From Glaciihabitans arcticus (GTDB lineage Bacteria; Actinomycetota; Actinomycetes; Actinomycetales; Microbacteriaceae): DNA of 64,000 bases. The position numbers and the translations under genes were made by a program. Location of the stretch: assembly GCF_004310685.1 (NCBI RefSeq), contig NZ_SISG01000001.1:2356001-2420000 (forward strand), in the 5' to 3' direction. Of the stretch, positions 1 to 10,125 are shown in pieces. Below the pieces are notes generated by a model. That model was given only the letters and a program-made list of their open reading frames with translations. It was not told the origin of the DNA and searched no databases. Every line of letters begins with the position of its first letter. Position 1 is the first letter of the stretch.

Positions 1-28
1 GCCCACACCCGCTGCTCGAAAGGCATCC

Positions 29-2575
29 ATGCGGAATTCCAGACGGTACTCGCGCGCAGATTCGGTGACAGCGGCGCTCGCGGCCGTCGAGGCGGGCTGG
101 GGTGGCCACGTCTGGGTGGGCGAGCCGGGTTCGGGCAAGAGCCTGCTGCTCGAGCGCACTCTCGACGACATCCATCAGACCGGTGGATGCCTCGTCGCCC
201 GCCTTCTCGTGAGCGACGGGCCGCGCGCCCTCCCGCTCTTCACCCAGCGCCTGCACTCGCTGGCGGGCACGTCTCCGCGCGACGGATTCCCGCTGGGCTC
301 GACGATCGTCGCGGTGGTCGACGACTTCGACTCACTCGAGGCGGAGACCACGGCCGAGGTGCTCGCTCTCGCGTCCACTCGTGCCGCGGGGTTCGTTCTG
401 CTGGGCACGGCTCGCACGGGGTCGGCCGTGCAGCCCGCGCCGCATCCGCTGGTGGTGAGCGCGGTGCATCCTCTCGACGCCAGGGAGACGCTGCACCTGC
501 TGCACGACGAGGAGGGGCTGGCGGTGGCGCCCCACGTGGCCGCCCTGCTCGCCGAAAAGCTCGCCGGCAACGTCGGCGGGATCCTCGAGATGGCCGCCGT
601 GCTCGAGCCCGAGCAGTTGACGGGAGCGACGGCCCTCCCCGATCCGCTGCCTGCGACGCCCGCGACCACCGCCGTCTACGGCACAGCTCTGGATGCCCTC
701 ACCCCCGTCGAGCGCATGACCCTGCTGATCGCCGCCGTGTCGGTCTCGCGTCGCACCGAGACCCTGCTCGCAGCCTCGGGTCTCGAGCTGGGCGAACTTA
801 TCGGAAGCGCTGTCGCCGACCACGTACGTTTTGTGGCCGGGTTCTTCGAGATCGCGGATCCCCGGGTGCGGTCGCTGGTGCACGCGCGCGCGAGTCTCGC
901 GGAGCGCACGAACGCCCACGAGCGGCTGGCCGCCGCGAGCGAGCCGGGCTTCGCCGAGTGGCACGCGTCGCTCGCGGCCCTGGCCGGGCTGCCGGGCATC
1001 GCGACGCCGCTCATCGCTCTCGCCCGCGATGCCCTCACGCGGGGCGACAGCGCCTGGGCCTACGACGTGGCGAGGGAGGCGTCGAGCCAGGCGACCGGCG
1101 ACGACCGCTTGCATGCCGAGCTGACGGCGGGCATCGCGGCCCTGCAGTCGGGGTTCGTTCTGGACGCCGTGCACTGGCTGGGCCGCGTGCTGCGGTCGGA
1201 CGAGGCGATCGCCGTGCGCGCCCTCGGGCCGTACACGATCGCTGTCGCCCTGGCCCACGGGCACGTGCCCGACACGGATATCGAGGCCTGGGTGGCGCGC
1301 GAACCGGCGGCGCTCGGTGTCATCGGCGCTGCGGCGGCCGCGGCCGGGCTGCACGCCGAGCGCGGCAACGTCGACGCCGCGACGAGGTGGCTCGATACCG
1401 CACGGACTCTCGCCCAAGCCGACGGCACGGGAGCCGACCTGGTCGGCCTCGCGGGCGCCTGGTGCTCCGTCTTCGGCATCGGAGAGGCCCCGACCGAGAC
1501 CAGCTCCACCCCGTGGCTGCACGGCTACCTCTCCGTCTGCGCGGGCCTGCAGCTCGTGCGCGAGGACGACTGCGATGCAGCCGCCCGGGTGCTCGCCACG
1601 GCATCGCTCGGCCTGTCACGCACCGGCTCCGACGTAGCCGCAACCCCGCTGCTCGACGCGCACCTCAGGGTCGCCGGAGCGCTCGCGAGTGTGGGCAACG
1701 GGGACTTCGCCCTCGCGGCGAGCGCGATCGAGGATGCCGCGTTCCTCGCCCCGGTATCCCTCGTCTTCGCCGGGCTCGGTGCGGCCACCGCGCGCCGCCT
1801 GGCCGTGCTTATCACCGGCGACGTCACCACCCTGGCGGCGTCCCTCGCCCGCATCCAGCCCGGAGCGGGGAGCGCTGCCGTGCGGCGGGAGGCCCTCGTC
1901 GACCAGGCGTTCGCGGCCTCCTTCGGCGGACACAGCACGGAGGCGGCGGCATTCCTGTCGATGGCGTGCGAGCAACCCGCACGCGGGATCCAACTCGTGC
2001 TGCCTGCGCCCGACGAGGTGCGCACGTGGCTCGACGCCGACCAGAGGCCGCGGGCGGAGGCGGCCGCGCGGCGGGAGCGCGGGACATCCGCTCGCCTGCG
2101 CGCCTCGCTCGCCCTTGACCCGAATGCACACCGCGACGATCACTGGGGTCGAGTGATCGACGAGGTGAGGTCCGTCGGCAACGCCTGGCAGCGCGCCCTC
2201 ACCGAGCACGAGCTCGGCACCGCGATGACCCGCGCGGGTGACGTCGCCGCCGGTCGGCCGCACCTGCTTCTCGCCACCGAGATCCTGTTCCGCTCGGGGG
2301 CCGCCGCCCTGACCGCGCACGCACGGGAGTCCTCGGCGGGAGCGACGACCGCGCCACCCGAGGACTGGGGGGCCACACTCACGGATCGCGAACGGGAGGT
2401 CGCCGCGCTCGTCGTGCTCGGCACATCCAATCGTGATGTGGCAATCAGGCTGCATCTCTCGGTGCGCACTGTCGAGGTTCACCTGGCCCGTGTCTTCGGC
2501 AAGCTCGACGTGCACTCGCGCACCGAGCTGAGCTATCTGGTGCACGGGCGCGGCAGCCTAGGTAGCACTACCTAG
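29..2575 (+). CDS. Large ATP-binding LuxR-family transcriptional regulator (LAL/MalT-like)
   Basis: An 848-residue regulator that should bind ATP and DNA in the cytoplasm. A P-loop GEPGSGKS lies at residues 31-38 and a Walker B-like VVDDFD at about 96-101. A long alanine-rich helical middle region of the kind seen in MalT/LAL regulators follows. The C-terminus (about 784-840) is a LuxR/GerE helix-turn-helix beginning LTDREREVAALV, with the recognition helix around SVRTVEVHL. Length matches LAL proteins (850-950). The ATG at 29 follows a purine-rich CGAAAGG. The next gene is a secreted chitinase in the same direction, so control of polymer degradation is a reasonable inference, but the inducer is unknown. 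The gene ends inside a perfect palindrome (2558-2575). Confidence 0.88.
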   Translation: MRNSRRYSRADSVTAALAAVEAGWGGHVWVGEPGSGKSLLLERTLDDIHQTGGCLVARLLVSDGPRALPLFTQRLHSLAGTSPRDGFPLGSTIVAVVDDFDSLEAETTAEVLALASTRAAGFVLLGTARTGSAVQPAPHPLVVSAVHPLDARETLHLLHDEEGLAVAPHVAALLAEKLAGNVGGILEMAAVLEPEQLTGATALPDPLPATPATTAVYGTALDALTPVERMTLLIAAVSVSRRTETLLAASGLELGELIGSAVADHVRFVAGFFEIADPRVRSLVHARASLAERTNAHERLAAASEPGFAEWHASLAALAGLPGIATPLIALARDALTRGDSAWAYDVAREASSQATGDDRLHAELTAGIAALQSGFVLDAVHWLGRVLRSDEAIAVRALGPYTIAVALAHGHVPDTDIEAWVAREPAALGVIGAAAAAAGLHAERGNVDAATRWLDTARTLAQADGTGADLVGLAGAWCSVFGIGEAPTETSSTPWLHGYLSVCAGLQLVREDDCDAAARVLATASLGLSRTGSDVAATPLLDAHLRVAGALASVGNGDFALAASAIEDAAFLAPVSLVFAGLGAATARRLAVLITGDVTTLAASLARIQPGAGSAAVRREALVDQAFAASFGGHSTEAAAFLSMACEQPARGIQLVLPAPDEVRTWLDADQRPRAEAAARRERGTSARLRASLALDPNAHRDDHWGRVIDEVRSVGNAWQRALTEHELGTAMTRAGDVAAGRPHLLLATEILFRSGAAALTAHARESSAGATTAPPEDWGATLTDREREVAALVVLGTSNRDVAIRLHLSVRTVEVHLARVFGKLDVHSRTELSYLVHGRGSLGSTT
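2558..2575. promoter_or_regulatory. Perfect 18-bp palindrome at the end of the LuxR gene
   Basis: CTAGGTAG, two bases, then CTACCTAG. It overlaps the last codons and stop of the LuxR gene and lies 127 bp upstream of the chitinase start. The size and symmetry fit a LuxR/NarL dimer site. A lone CTAGGTAG half-site occurs at 58099-58106, upstream of the ECF unit. A binding function is inferred. Confidence 0.35.
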
Positions 2576-2584
2576 AAGGATCGG

Positions 2585-2598
2585 CCCCATTCGGGGGG
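2585..2598. promoter_or_regulatory. CCCC-N6-GGGG palindromic motif upstream of chitinase
   Basis: CCCC ATTCGG GGGG followed by TT, 104 bp before the chitinase ATG. It is one of five sites of this form in the window, all in non-coding DNA before genes for secreted or surface products. It could be an operator, or in RNA a short GC hairpin. Confidence 0.45.
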
Positions 2599-2701
2599 TT
2601 TCTGCTGATTCGGGCGCACCCCGCGCGCTCATAACGTGAGCGTGCGGCGATGCACCGTCGCGCAACCCCTATCCGGTTCGAATCCAACGAAGGATCGTGT
2701 A

Positions 2702-4522
<1,821 letters not shown>

Positions 4523-4538
4523 CATCCCGAGCCGAATG

Positions 4539-4569
4539 AGGGGGCGGTTGACTTCGGTCGGCCGCCCTC
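4539..4569. terminator. Hairpin between the convergent chitinase and lipoprotein genes
   Basis: GAGGGGGCGG pairs imperfectly with CCGCCCTC across a short loop, followed by a weak pyrimidine run. It sits in the 49-bp gap between two convergent stop codons and could serve both. Confidence 0.45.
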
Positions 4570-4571
4570 TT

Positions 4572-4910
4572 CTACTGCTGCGAGAGGTTGTAGTTGGCGA
4601 GCTCCCACGCGCCCTCGCCACCGCTAACGGTGCAGGTCACGTCGACGGCGATCGGCTGGTCGGCCGAGCGGGTCGCGACCGTGGCCGTGACCTCCCAGCC
4701 GGAGAGCGACTTCTTCGCCGACCAGTCCTCCGAAGGCCACTTGACCTGGGTGGGGCTGGTGATCTGCGGGGTGAGGAACTCCTGGCACGCCTTGTAGGCG
4801 GAGATGCCTTCGGGATCGGAGTTGCTCGCCGTGGGGATGCAGCCGGCAAGACCGGCGGTGAGGCCGAGGCCGAGTGCGATGACTGCGATTCGGGTTGCAG
4901 TTGTCGACAC
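4572..4910 (-). CDS. Small lipoprotein of unknown function
   Basis: A 112-aa protein with a lipoprotein signal: a hydrophobic stretch ending LTAGLAGC, lipidated Cys at about residue 24. The mature part is about 88 residues with two further cysteines (KACQEF, VTCTV), which may form a disulfide, and a WEVTATVATRS beta segment. I do not recognise the family. The GTG at 4910 is chosen because AAAGGAA lies about 9 nt upstream and the lipobox is then at the normal distance; the frame stays open further upstream without a signal-like sequence. It is divergent from the SRAP gene. Confidence 0.72.
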   Translation of the reverse strand: MSTTATRIAVIALGLGLTAGLAGCIPTASNSDPEGISAYKACQEFLTPQITSPTQVKWPSEDWSAKKSLSGWEVTATVATRSADQPIAVDVTCTVSGGEGAWELANYNLSQQ

Positions 4911-4975
4911 GGGAGAGTTCCTTTCGCCGATCAGGTTGAATCGAACGATAGCATCCTGTTTCCCGCAGAACACCG

Positions 4976-4988
4976 CCCCTATCGGGGG
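4976..4988. other. Imperfect variant of the CCCC/GGGG palindrome
   Basis: CCCC TATC GGGGG lies in the 97-bp gap between the lipoprotein and SRAP genes. Its spacer is shorter than the six bases in the five other sites, so it may not belong to the same set. Confidence 0.2.
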
Positions 4989-5007
4989 TCGGGTGCATGA
5001 TGAAGTC

Positions 5008-5685
5008 ATGTGCGGACGATTTGCTCTCGACTCGAGCATGAATGAACTGATCGAGGAGTTTGTCGCCGACGGCGGCGACTACCGGCACTGGGAGCCCGGC
5101 TACAACATCGCCCCGACCGACCCGGTTCCCGTGATTCTCGAGCGTCATCGGGATGGCGCCACGACCCGCAGCATCGAGCCCGGCCGCTGGTCGCTGGTGC
5201 CGTCGTGGTCGAAGGAGCTCAAGCTGAAGTTCCCCACGTTCAACGCCCGCAGCGAGGGCATCGCCGAGAAGGCCAGCTTCAAGTCGAGTGTCGCGAACAA
5301 GCGTGCGCTGATCCCGGCGTCCGGCTACTACGAGTGGCACACGGTCGGCAGCACCAAGACCCCGAACTTCATCCGCCCGGTCGAGGGCATCGTCGCCTTC
5401 GCGGGCCTGTACTCGTGGTGGCGGGAGTCACCTGCGGCGGAGTGGCAGCTCACCGCCACCATCCTGACCATGCCGACGGTGCCGCACCTCGCCGAGATCC
5501 ACGACCGCAATCCGGTCATGCTGCCGCGCGACTGGTGGGACGACTGGCTCGACCCCACCCTGACCGGTGACCAGTTCTTTGTGGACGCCGCTGTGGCAGC
5601 ATCCGTTTCCGTCGCCGATTCCCTAGAGTTCCACGAGGTCGGTCCGGTGCGTGGCAACGAGCGCGCGCTCATTCAGCCGATCTAG
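5008..5685 (+). CDS. SRAP-domain (HMCES/YedK) abasic-site shielding protein
   Basis: A 225-aa SRAP protein. Members crosslink to abasic sites in single-stranded DNA through Cys2 and protect them during replication. The hallmarks are visible: MCGRF at the start (Cys2 exposed after Met removal), the conserved Asn in GYNIAPT (N33), NARSEG at 79-84, Glu109 in YYEW, and HDRNPVML (His165). Length is typical (220-230). The ATG at 5008 is fixed by the need for Met-Cys at the N-terminus. It is convergent with the zinc peptidase gene with no bases between the stop codons. No SOS box was noticed upstream. Confidence 0.93.
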   Translation: MCGRFALDSSMNELIEEFVADGGDYRHWEPGYNIAPTDPVPVILERHRDGATTRSIEPGRWSLVPSWSKELKLKFPTFNARSEGIAEKASFKSSVANKRALIPASGYYEWHTVGSTKTPNFIRPVEGIVAFAGLYSWWRESPAAEWQLTATILTMPTVPHLAEIHDRNPVMLPRDWWDDWLDPTLTGDQFFVDAAVAASVSVADSLEFHEVGPVRGNERALIQPI

Positions 5686-6561
5686 TCAGACCGCGCCGTC
5701 GCTGACCTCGAAAGAGTTGCACGCGTCAGGGCCGCCCTTGTATCCGGCCAGGAACCACTTCTGGCGCGACTCGCTCGAACCGTGCGTCCAGGTCTCGGGC
5801 GTCACCTGCCCCTGCGTCGACTCCTGAATGCGGTCGTCGCCGACCGCTGAGGCGGCGCTGAGCGCATCCCGGATCTCGGCGTCGGTGGCGGGCTTCAGGT
5901 AGGCGTCTCCCGAGGCGTCTTCGGTGCTGGATGCCGCAGCAACCCACGAGCCGGCAAAGCAGTCGGCCTGCACTTCGAGCCGCACGCCATCGGATGCCGG
6001 GCCGGTGGTCTGCAGGTCGAGGCCGTTCATGATGCCGCTGATGTTCTGCACGTGGTGACCCCACTCGTGGGCGAGCACGTACATCTGCGCGAGCGGGCCG
6101 CCGCTCGCGCCGTACTTGGATTCGAGGTCGGCGTAGAAGTCGGTGTCGATGTAGACGGTCTCGTCGGGCGGGCAGTAGAACGGGCCGCTCGCGCTGGTCG
6201 CGTTGCCGCAGCCGGTAGTCACCGAGCCGGTGAACAGGATGAACTCGGGAGTGCGGTAGTCGACGCCCATGGCCGGGAGGGTCTCCGACCAGTAGTCGTC
6301 GAGCGACTCCGCGGTGCCGGCGAGGCGGCAGTCGAGGTTGCCGTTGTTGGCCTCTTCGCCGGTGCATGCGGCGACCTGTTCGTCGGAGCCGCCGCCGGTT
6401 CCGCCCTGCGGGACGATCGTGCCGGGATCGATTCCGGTCACTGCCTGGAAGATGAAATAGACGATGACGCCAACGATGCCCACGCCACCACCGACGGCAG
6501 CACCGCGTCCCCTGCGCTTGACCTTGTTGCCGCTGATCTGCGCATCGTCGTTGAAAGTCAT
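5686..6561 (-). CDS. Membrane-anchored neutral zinc metallopeptidase (YpfJ/KPN_02809 family)
   Basis: A 291-aa protein with a short basic cytoplasmic N-terminus, one membrane segment (residues 22-42, VGIVGVIVYFIF) and an extracellular catalytic domain. The zinc motif HEWGHH gives His165, Glu166 and His169, and RLEVQADCFAG (about 195-205) probably supplies the third ligand. Paired cysteines (ACTGEE, LDCRL, TGCGN, FYCPP) suggest disulfides outside the cell. Length and layout match the putative neutral zinc metallopeptidase family; substrates are unknown. ATG at 6561. It diverges from the polysaccharide locus. Confidence 0.88.
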   Translation of the reverse strand: MTFNDDAQISGNKVKRRGRGAAVGGGVGIVGVIVYFIFQAVTGIDPGTIVPQGGTGGGSDEQVAACTGEEANNGNLDCRLAGTAESLDDYWSETLPAMGVDYRTPEFILFTGSVTTGCGNATSASGPFYCPPDETVYIDTDFYADLESKYGASGGPLAQMYVLAHEWGHHVQNISGIMNGLDLQTTGPASDGVRLEVQADCFAGSWVAAASSTEDASGDAYLKPATDAEIRDALSAASAVGDDRIQESTQGQVTPETWTHGSSESRQKWFLAGYKGGPDACNSFEVSDGAV

Positions 6562-6718
6562 GGCCTAAAACTATCGATTCGGCGCGTTTCGGCAAATAGA
6601 CCCGAGCGGACCCTGTGAAGTCAGCGGCCGAACAATACCCCGGATCGAAATATTTTCATAGTCTTTTCTCGCCCCCTTCTGCTGGGAATTCCCGCTGTGG
6701 CACACTACTGGTCTTGTA

Positions 6719-6732
6719 CCCCTCGAATGGGG
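6719..6732. promoter_or_regulatory. CCCC-N6-GGGG palindromic motif upstream of the priming transferase
   Basis: ACCCC TCGAAT GGGGGT, 56 bp before the ATG of the polysaccharide priming gene. On the other strand it reads CCCC ATTCGA GGGG, close to the chitinase site CCCC ATTCGG GGGG. It lies in the 226-bp divergent gap with the zinc peptidase gene. Confidence 0.45.
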
Positions 6733-6787
6733 GTGCACAACCCTTACCCGTTTCTCCTGTTACCCCCGTTTGCAGGTGCTCTTCGTT

Positions 6788-8302
6788 ATGGTCGATCCGT
6801 CCGTCAGCAGCGTTTCCCCCGACGCGCTGTCCACAGCGCGCCGAGCGCTGGCCGCGCTGTCGGCCGGCCTGCAGTCGCTGCCGCCGCTGCGCCTCGACTG
6901 GGCGCGGGTCTACGCACTGCGCCTCCTGCTCGCCGATTCACTCATCACGTTCTCCGCGGTTGTGTTCGCCCACTTCGCGCAGTTCACGTTCGAGCCACCC
7001 GGCCGCCTCACCGGCATCACTCTCGAAGAGGCCCTCGTGGTGCTGGTGTGGGGGGCGAGTCTCGCCGTGTTCCGAACGAGGAGCCGCACGGTGCTCGGCA
7101 TCGGAACCGCCGAGTACAAGAGCGTCATCCAATCGACTCTCACCGCATTCGGCGTTCTGGCGATGGTCTTCCTCGTCGCCCAGTCGGAGACGACGCGTTG
7201 GCTGTTCCTCGTCGCCCTGCCGCTCGGCACGGTCGGCCTGCTCGCCAACCGGTGGAACTGGCGGCGCTGGCTCAACCTCGAGCGCGCCTCCGGGCAGTAC
7301 CTGTCCAGGGTCGTGGTGGCCGGCAACGCGCGCGATGTCGCGAAAGTCGTGCGTCAGGTGGGCAACTCGGTGCGTGCGGGCTACCGCGTCGTGGGTGTCG
7401 TGGTCGATGAGCAGGAGGACGGTCGCGCCGCCCGCGACTACGCCGGTTCCGACATCACGGTCTCGACCTACCTCGACGGCACCGCTGACTTCGTGCGCGG
7501 CATCGGCTGCGACGGTGTGATCGTCGCCGGCCAGCCCTCGAGCGATTCCGAGTTCATCCACGATCTGGCCTGGCGACTCGAGGGCAGCGCGGTTGAGCTC
7601 ATCATCGCGACGAGTCTCGCGAACGTGGCCGGCCCGCGCATCCACTTCCGGCCCGTCGACGGGCTGCCGCTGCTGCACGTCGAGATCCCGCAGTTCACAG
7701 GCGGCAAACACCTGCTCAAGCGGGCCATGGACATCGTGCTCGCGGGTGGTGCGCTGCTCGCCCTCGCCCCGCTGTTCGCCGTGATCGCCGCGCTGATCCG
7801 ACTCGACCGTCCCGGCCCGGCCGTGTTCAGCCAGGAGCGCGTCGGCCTCAATGGCTCGACGTTCCGCATCTTCAAGTTCCGTTCGATGGTGGTGGATGCG
7901 CCCCAGCTCCTGGCACAGCTCGCTGCCGCGAACGAGGGCTCGGGTGTGCTGTTCAAGATGAAGCACGACCCCCGGGTGACGCGGGTGGGTCGCCTGCTGC
8001 GCAAGTACTCGCTCGACGAACTGCCGCAGCTCTGGAACATTCTGATCGGCGATATGAGCATCGTCGGGCCGCGCCCCCCGCTGCCGTCCGAAGTTGAGGG
8101 CTACGAGACGCACGTGCACCGCAGGCTGTACATCAAGCCTGGGCTGACAGGAATGTGGCAGGTCAACGGACGTTCCAACCTCAGTTGGGAGGAGAGCGTG
8201 CGCCTCGACCTGTACTACGTCGAGAACTGGTCGGTGGTCGGGGACCTCGCGATCATGTGGCGCACCATCAAGGTGGTCATCGATCCGGTCGGTGCCTACT
8301 AG
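6788..8302 (+). CDS. Polyprenyl glycosylphosphotransferase, first step of exopolysaccharide synthesis
   Basis: A 504-aa membrane enzyme expected to transfer a sugar-1-phosphate from a UDP-sugar to undecaprenyl phosphate. The N-terminal half has several membrane helices and a Rossmann-like CoA-binding domain (VVVAGNARDVAKVV). The catalytic bacterial sugar transferase domain begins near residue 310 (KRAMDIVLAGG) and includes FRIFKFRSM, KYSLDELPQLWN, GDMSIVGPRPP and KPGLTGMWQVNGRS. The architecture is the WbaP/CpsE/WcaJ type; the exact sugar cannot be told. ATG at 6788 is preferred over TTG 6770 and GTG 6776, with GCAGG upstream. It heads the locus and shares a CTAG stop overlap with the opposite GT2 gene. 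Confidence 0.92.
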   Translation: MVDPSVSSVSPDALSTARRALAALSAGLQSLPPLRLDWARVYALRLLLADSLITFSAVVFAHFAQFTFEPPGRLTGITLEEALVVLVWGASLAVFRTRSRTVLGIGTAEYKSVIQSTLTAFGVLAMVFLVAQSETTRWLFLVALPLGTVGLLANRWNWRRWLNLERASGQYLSRVVVAGNARDVAKVVRQVGNSVRAGYRVVGVVVDEQEDGRAARDYAGSDITVSTYLDGTADFVRGIGCDGVIVAGQPSSDSEFIHDLAWRLEGSAVELIIATSLANVAGPRIHFRPVDGLPLLHVEIPQFTGGKHLLKRAMDIVLAGGALLALAPLFAVIAALIRLDRPGPAVFSQERVGLNGSTFRIFKFRSMVVDAPQLLAQLAAANEGSGVLFKMKHDPRVTRVGRLLRKYSLDELPQLWNILIGDMSIVGPRPPLPSEVEGYETHVHRRLYIKPGLTGMWQVNGRSNLSWEESVRLDLYYVENWSVVGDLAIMWRTIKVVIDPVGAY

Positions 8303-9201
8303 GCGCTGCGCTTGCGAGCCAGCTGTCGTGTTGCGCCCAGGCGAACCGTGAGCCGTCGAGCCAGCTGCGCTCGATCCAGCCATGGGAGGGACGAGATGCC
8401 GGCGCGGAACGCCCCCGCGAAGGCCGCGAGCTGCGGTTCGACGTCCGCACCGTTCGCCGTGAACCCGAGGGTCGTGAGTCTCGGGAAGGGCGCCCCGAGC
8501 AACCGGGTGCTCAGGGTTGCGAAGGCCTCGGCGACGCGCTGGTCGGTCCACGACTCGTGCCGCCACTCGGTGGACGCCGTGATCTGGCCCGGGTGCACGC
8601 GGTACAGCAGGGCGGGGGCCGCGAGCCGACGGATGCCGAATCCGGCGGCCGCGAAGCGCAGCCAGAGGTCGTAGTCCTCGGCCGGAACCGCACGGTATCC
8701 GCCGACCCGTTCGATCGCGGCCCGCCGCGCGAGCATCGTCGGATGCGAGACCGGGTTGGTGAGCAGCAGGTGGAACGGGAACGCCGCTGGCCCGATCGGC
8801 ACCGGCGCGGGCGGCAGCACCGGGCGACCAGGTCGCCAGTTGGTTACCGTGGAGAACACCACGTCGGTTCCGGAGCCGAGCGCGGCGAGTTGCCGCGCGA
8901 ACCGCGAGCGCAGCACCCGATCGTCGGCGTCCATCCGCGCCACGATCTCGCTGTCAGACGCATCCAGCAGAGCGTTCAAACCGCCGGTCACACCGGTCGC
9001 GGTCGGTGAGCGGACCACGCGGAGCCGCCTATCGTCGATCGCTTCGAGGGCGGCCGCTGTGGCATCCTCGCTGCGATCATCGAAGACCAGCACCTCGGCG
9101 TCGACCCGCGCCGTGTCGAGCGACGCGAGGGTCGAGCGCACCGCGAGGTCGATCGTGCTCTCGGCGTTGCGCGCGGGAACCAGCACGCTCAGGCGGGGCA
9201 T
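8299..9201 (-). CDS. Family 2 glycosyltransferase
   Basis: A 300-aa GT-A fold transferase. The N-terminus reads LSVLVPARNAESTIDLAVRS, the nucleotide-sugar and metal site is MDADD (DxD), and PAEDYDLWLRF is the usual acceptor-side acidic motif. There is no membrane segment, so it should act at the inner face of the membrane, adding a sugar to the lipid-linked repeat unit. It is the last gene of a three-gene minus-strand operon, 6 bp after the other GT2 gene. The two GT2 enzymes share fold motifs but differ clearly, suggesting different linkages. Confidence 0.88.
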   Translation of the reverse strand: MPRLSVLVPARNAESTIDLAVRSTLASLDTARVDAEVLVFDDRSEDATAAALEAIDDRRLRVVRSPTATGVTGGLNALLDASDSEIVARMDADDRVLRSRFARQLAALGSGTDVVFSTVTNWRPGRPVLPPAPVPIGPAAFPFHLLLTNPVSHPTMLARRAAIERVGGYRAVPAEDYDLWLRFAAAGFGIRRLAAPALLYRVHPGQITASTEWRHESWTDQRVAEAFATLSTRLLGAPFPRLTTLGFTANGADVEPQLAAFAGAFRAGISSLPWLDRAQLARRLTVRLGATRQLARKRSA

Positions 9202-9207
9202 GTCGCC

Positions 9208-10125
9208 TCAGAGCCCGCGACCGCGACGATTGACGGCCGCGACCAGGAACGAGGCGGGCACGAGGCGCGCCGAGATCGCGAGCGCCGCCCAGCCGCGCAG
9301 CTGCGACCGGTCGTGGCGGATCGTGCGGCGCGCCCAGTGGCGGGCGGTCGGGCGGTCGCCGAGCGCGGCGTAGGCGAAAGCGATCTGCCCCTCGAGCCGG
9401 GCCGAGCCGATCGCGGTCGACGCGAACTCCGGGTATTTGGCGAGGATGTAGGTGAGGCCGTCGGCGATGCCCTGCCAGCGATCGCTGAAGAACGAGACGC
9501 GATTCCAGCGGATGACGACGAGCGGCTCGGGCACCCCGAGGATGGGGCCGGTGCGCGCGGCCCGCAGCAGCAGGTCGTAATCCTCACCGTACGAGAAGGG
9601 CAGCTGTTCGTCGACGAGGCCGACCTCGCCGAGGAGGCTCGACCGCCTGAGCAGGAAGGTCGAGGGGTGGATCTCGGTGATCCGCGACTCGAGCAGGTCG
9701 GCGAATACGGTGTGCACGGGCGGCAGCCGCACGTGCTCCGCGCCCTCGGTGAGGATCGTGATGCCCACCGAGACGAGAACAGCATCGGGATTCTTCTCCC
9801 ACTCCTCGCCCTGTCGCCGAAGCTTGGTCGGCAGCCACTCGTCGTCGTCGTCGCAGAACGCCACGAGCTCGGCCGAGGTGGCGAGGATCCCCGTGTTGCG
9901 GCCACCGGCGAGGCCCGGCGTGCGCTCGTTGTGGATGGTGCGCAGGAATCGCCGATGCCCGGGCACCGCGATGTCGTCGAGCGCATCGATCGGCACCTGG
10001 TCGAAGACCACGATCACCTCGATCTCGCCGTCGTAGTCCTGCGCGAGAGCGGCGCGCACGGCGCTGCGCAACAGTTCGGGTCGGCCGCGCGTGGCGATCA
10101 CCACACCGACGGAGGGTGCTGTCAT
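9208..10125 (-). CDS. Family 2 glycosyltransferase
   Basis: A 305-aa GT2 enzyme: PSVGVVIATRGRPELLRSAV at the N-terminus, FCDDDDEW as the DxD metal site, and FSYGEDYDLLLRAA downstream. The C-terminal 80 residues have a helical, TPR-like look (AYAALGDRPTARHWARR). Soluble and probably membrane-associated, it would extend the lipid-linked oligosaccharide. The start overlaps the stop of the ligase-like gene in ATGA (10122-10125), with GGAG about 8 nt upstream, so the two are translationally coupled. Confidence 0.88.
   Translation of the reverse strand: MTAPSVGVVIATRGRPELLRSAVRAALAQDYDGEIEVIVVFDQVPIDALDDIAVPGHRRFLRTIHNERTPGLAGGRNTGILATSAELVAFCDDDDEWLPTKLRRQGEEWEKNPDAVLVSVGITILTEGAEHVRLPPVHTVFADLLESRITEIHPSTFLLRRSSLLGEVGLVDEQLPFSYGEDYDLLLRAARTGPILGVPEPLVVIRWNRVSFFSDRWQGIADGLTYILAKYPEFASTAIGSARLEGQIAFAYAALGDRPTARHWARRTIRHDRSQLRGWAALAISARLVPASFLVAAVNRRGRGL

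Noticed and set aside
187-2118. A 643-codon frame within the LuxR gene
   Set aside because: Extreme Arg/Ala/Pro content typical of the +1 frame of high-GC genes; the LuxR frame has a P-loop and helix-turn-helix.
2636-2701. GTG at 2636 as the chitinase start
   Set aside because: It would put 22 hydrophilic residues before the signal peptide, while ATG 2702 has a good ribosome site.
4976-4988. A sixth member of the CCCC-N6-GGGG set
   Set aside because: The spacer is only four bases before five G and it does not face a secreted-enzyme gene with certainty; kept as a doubtful variant.
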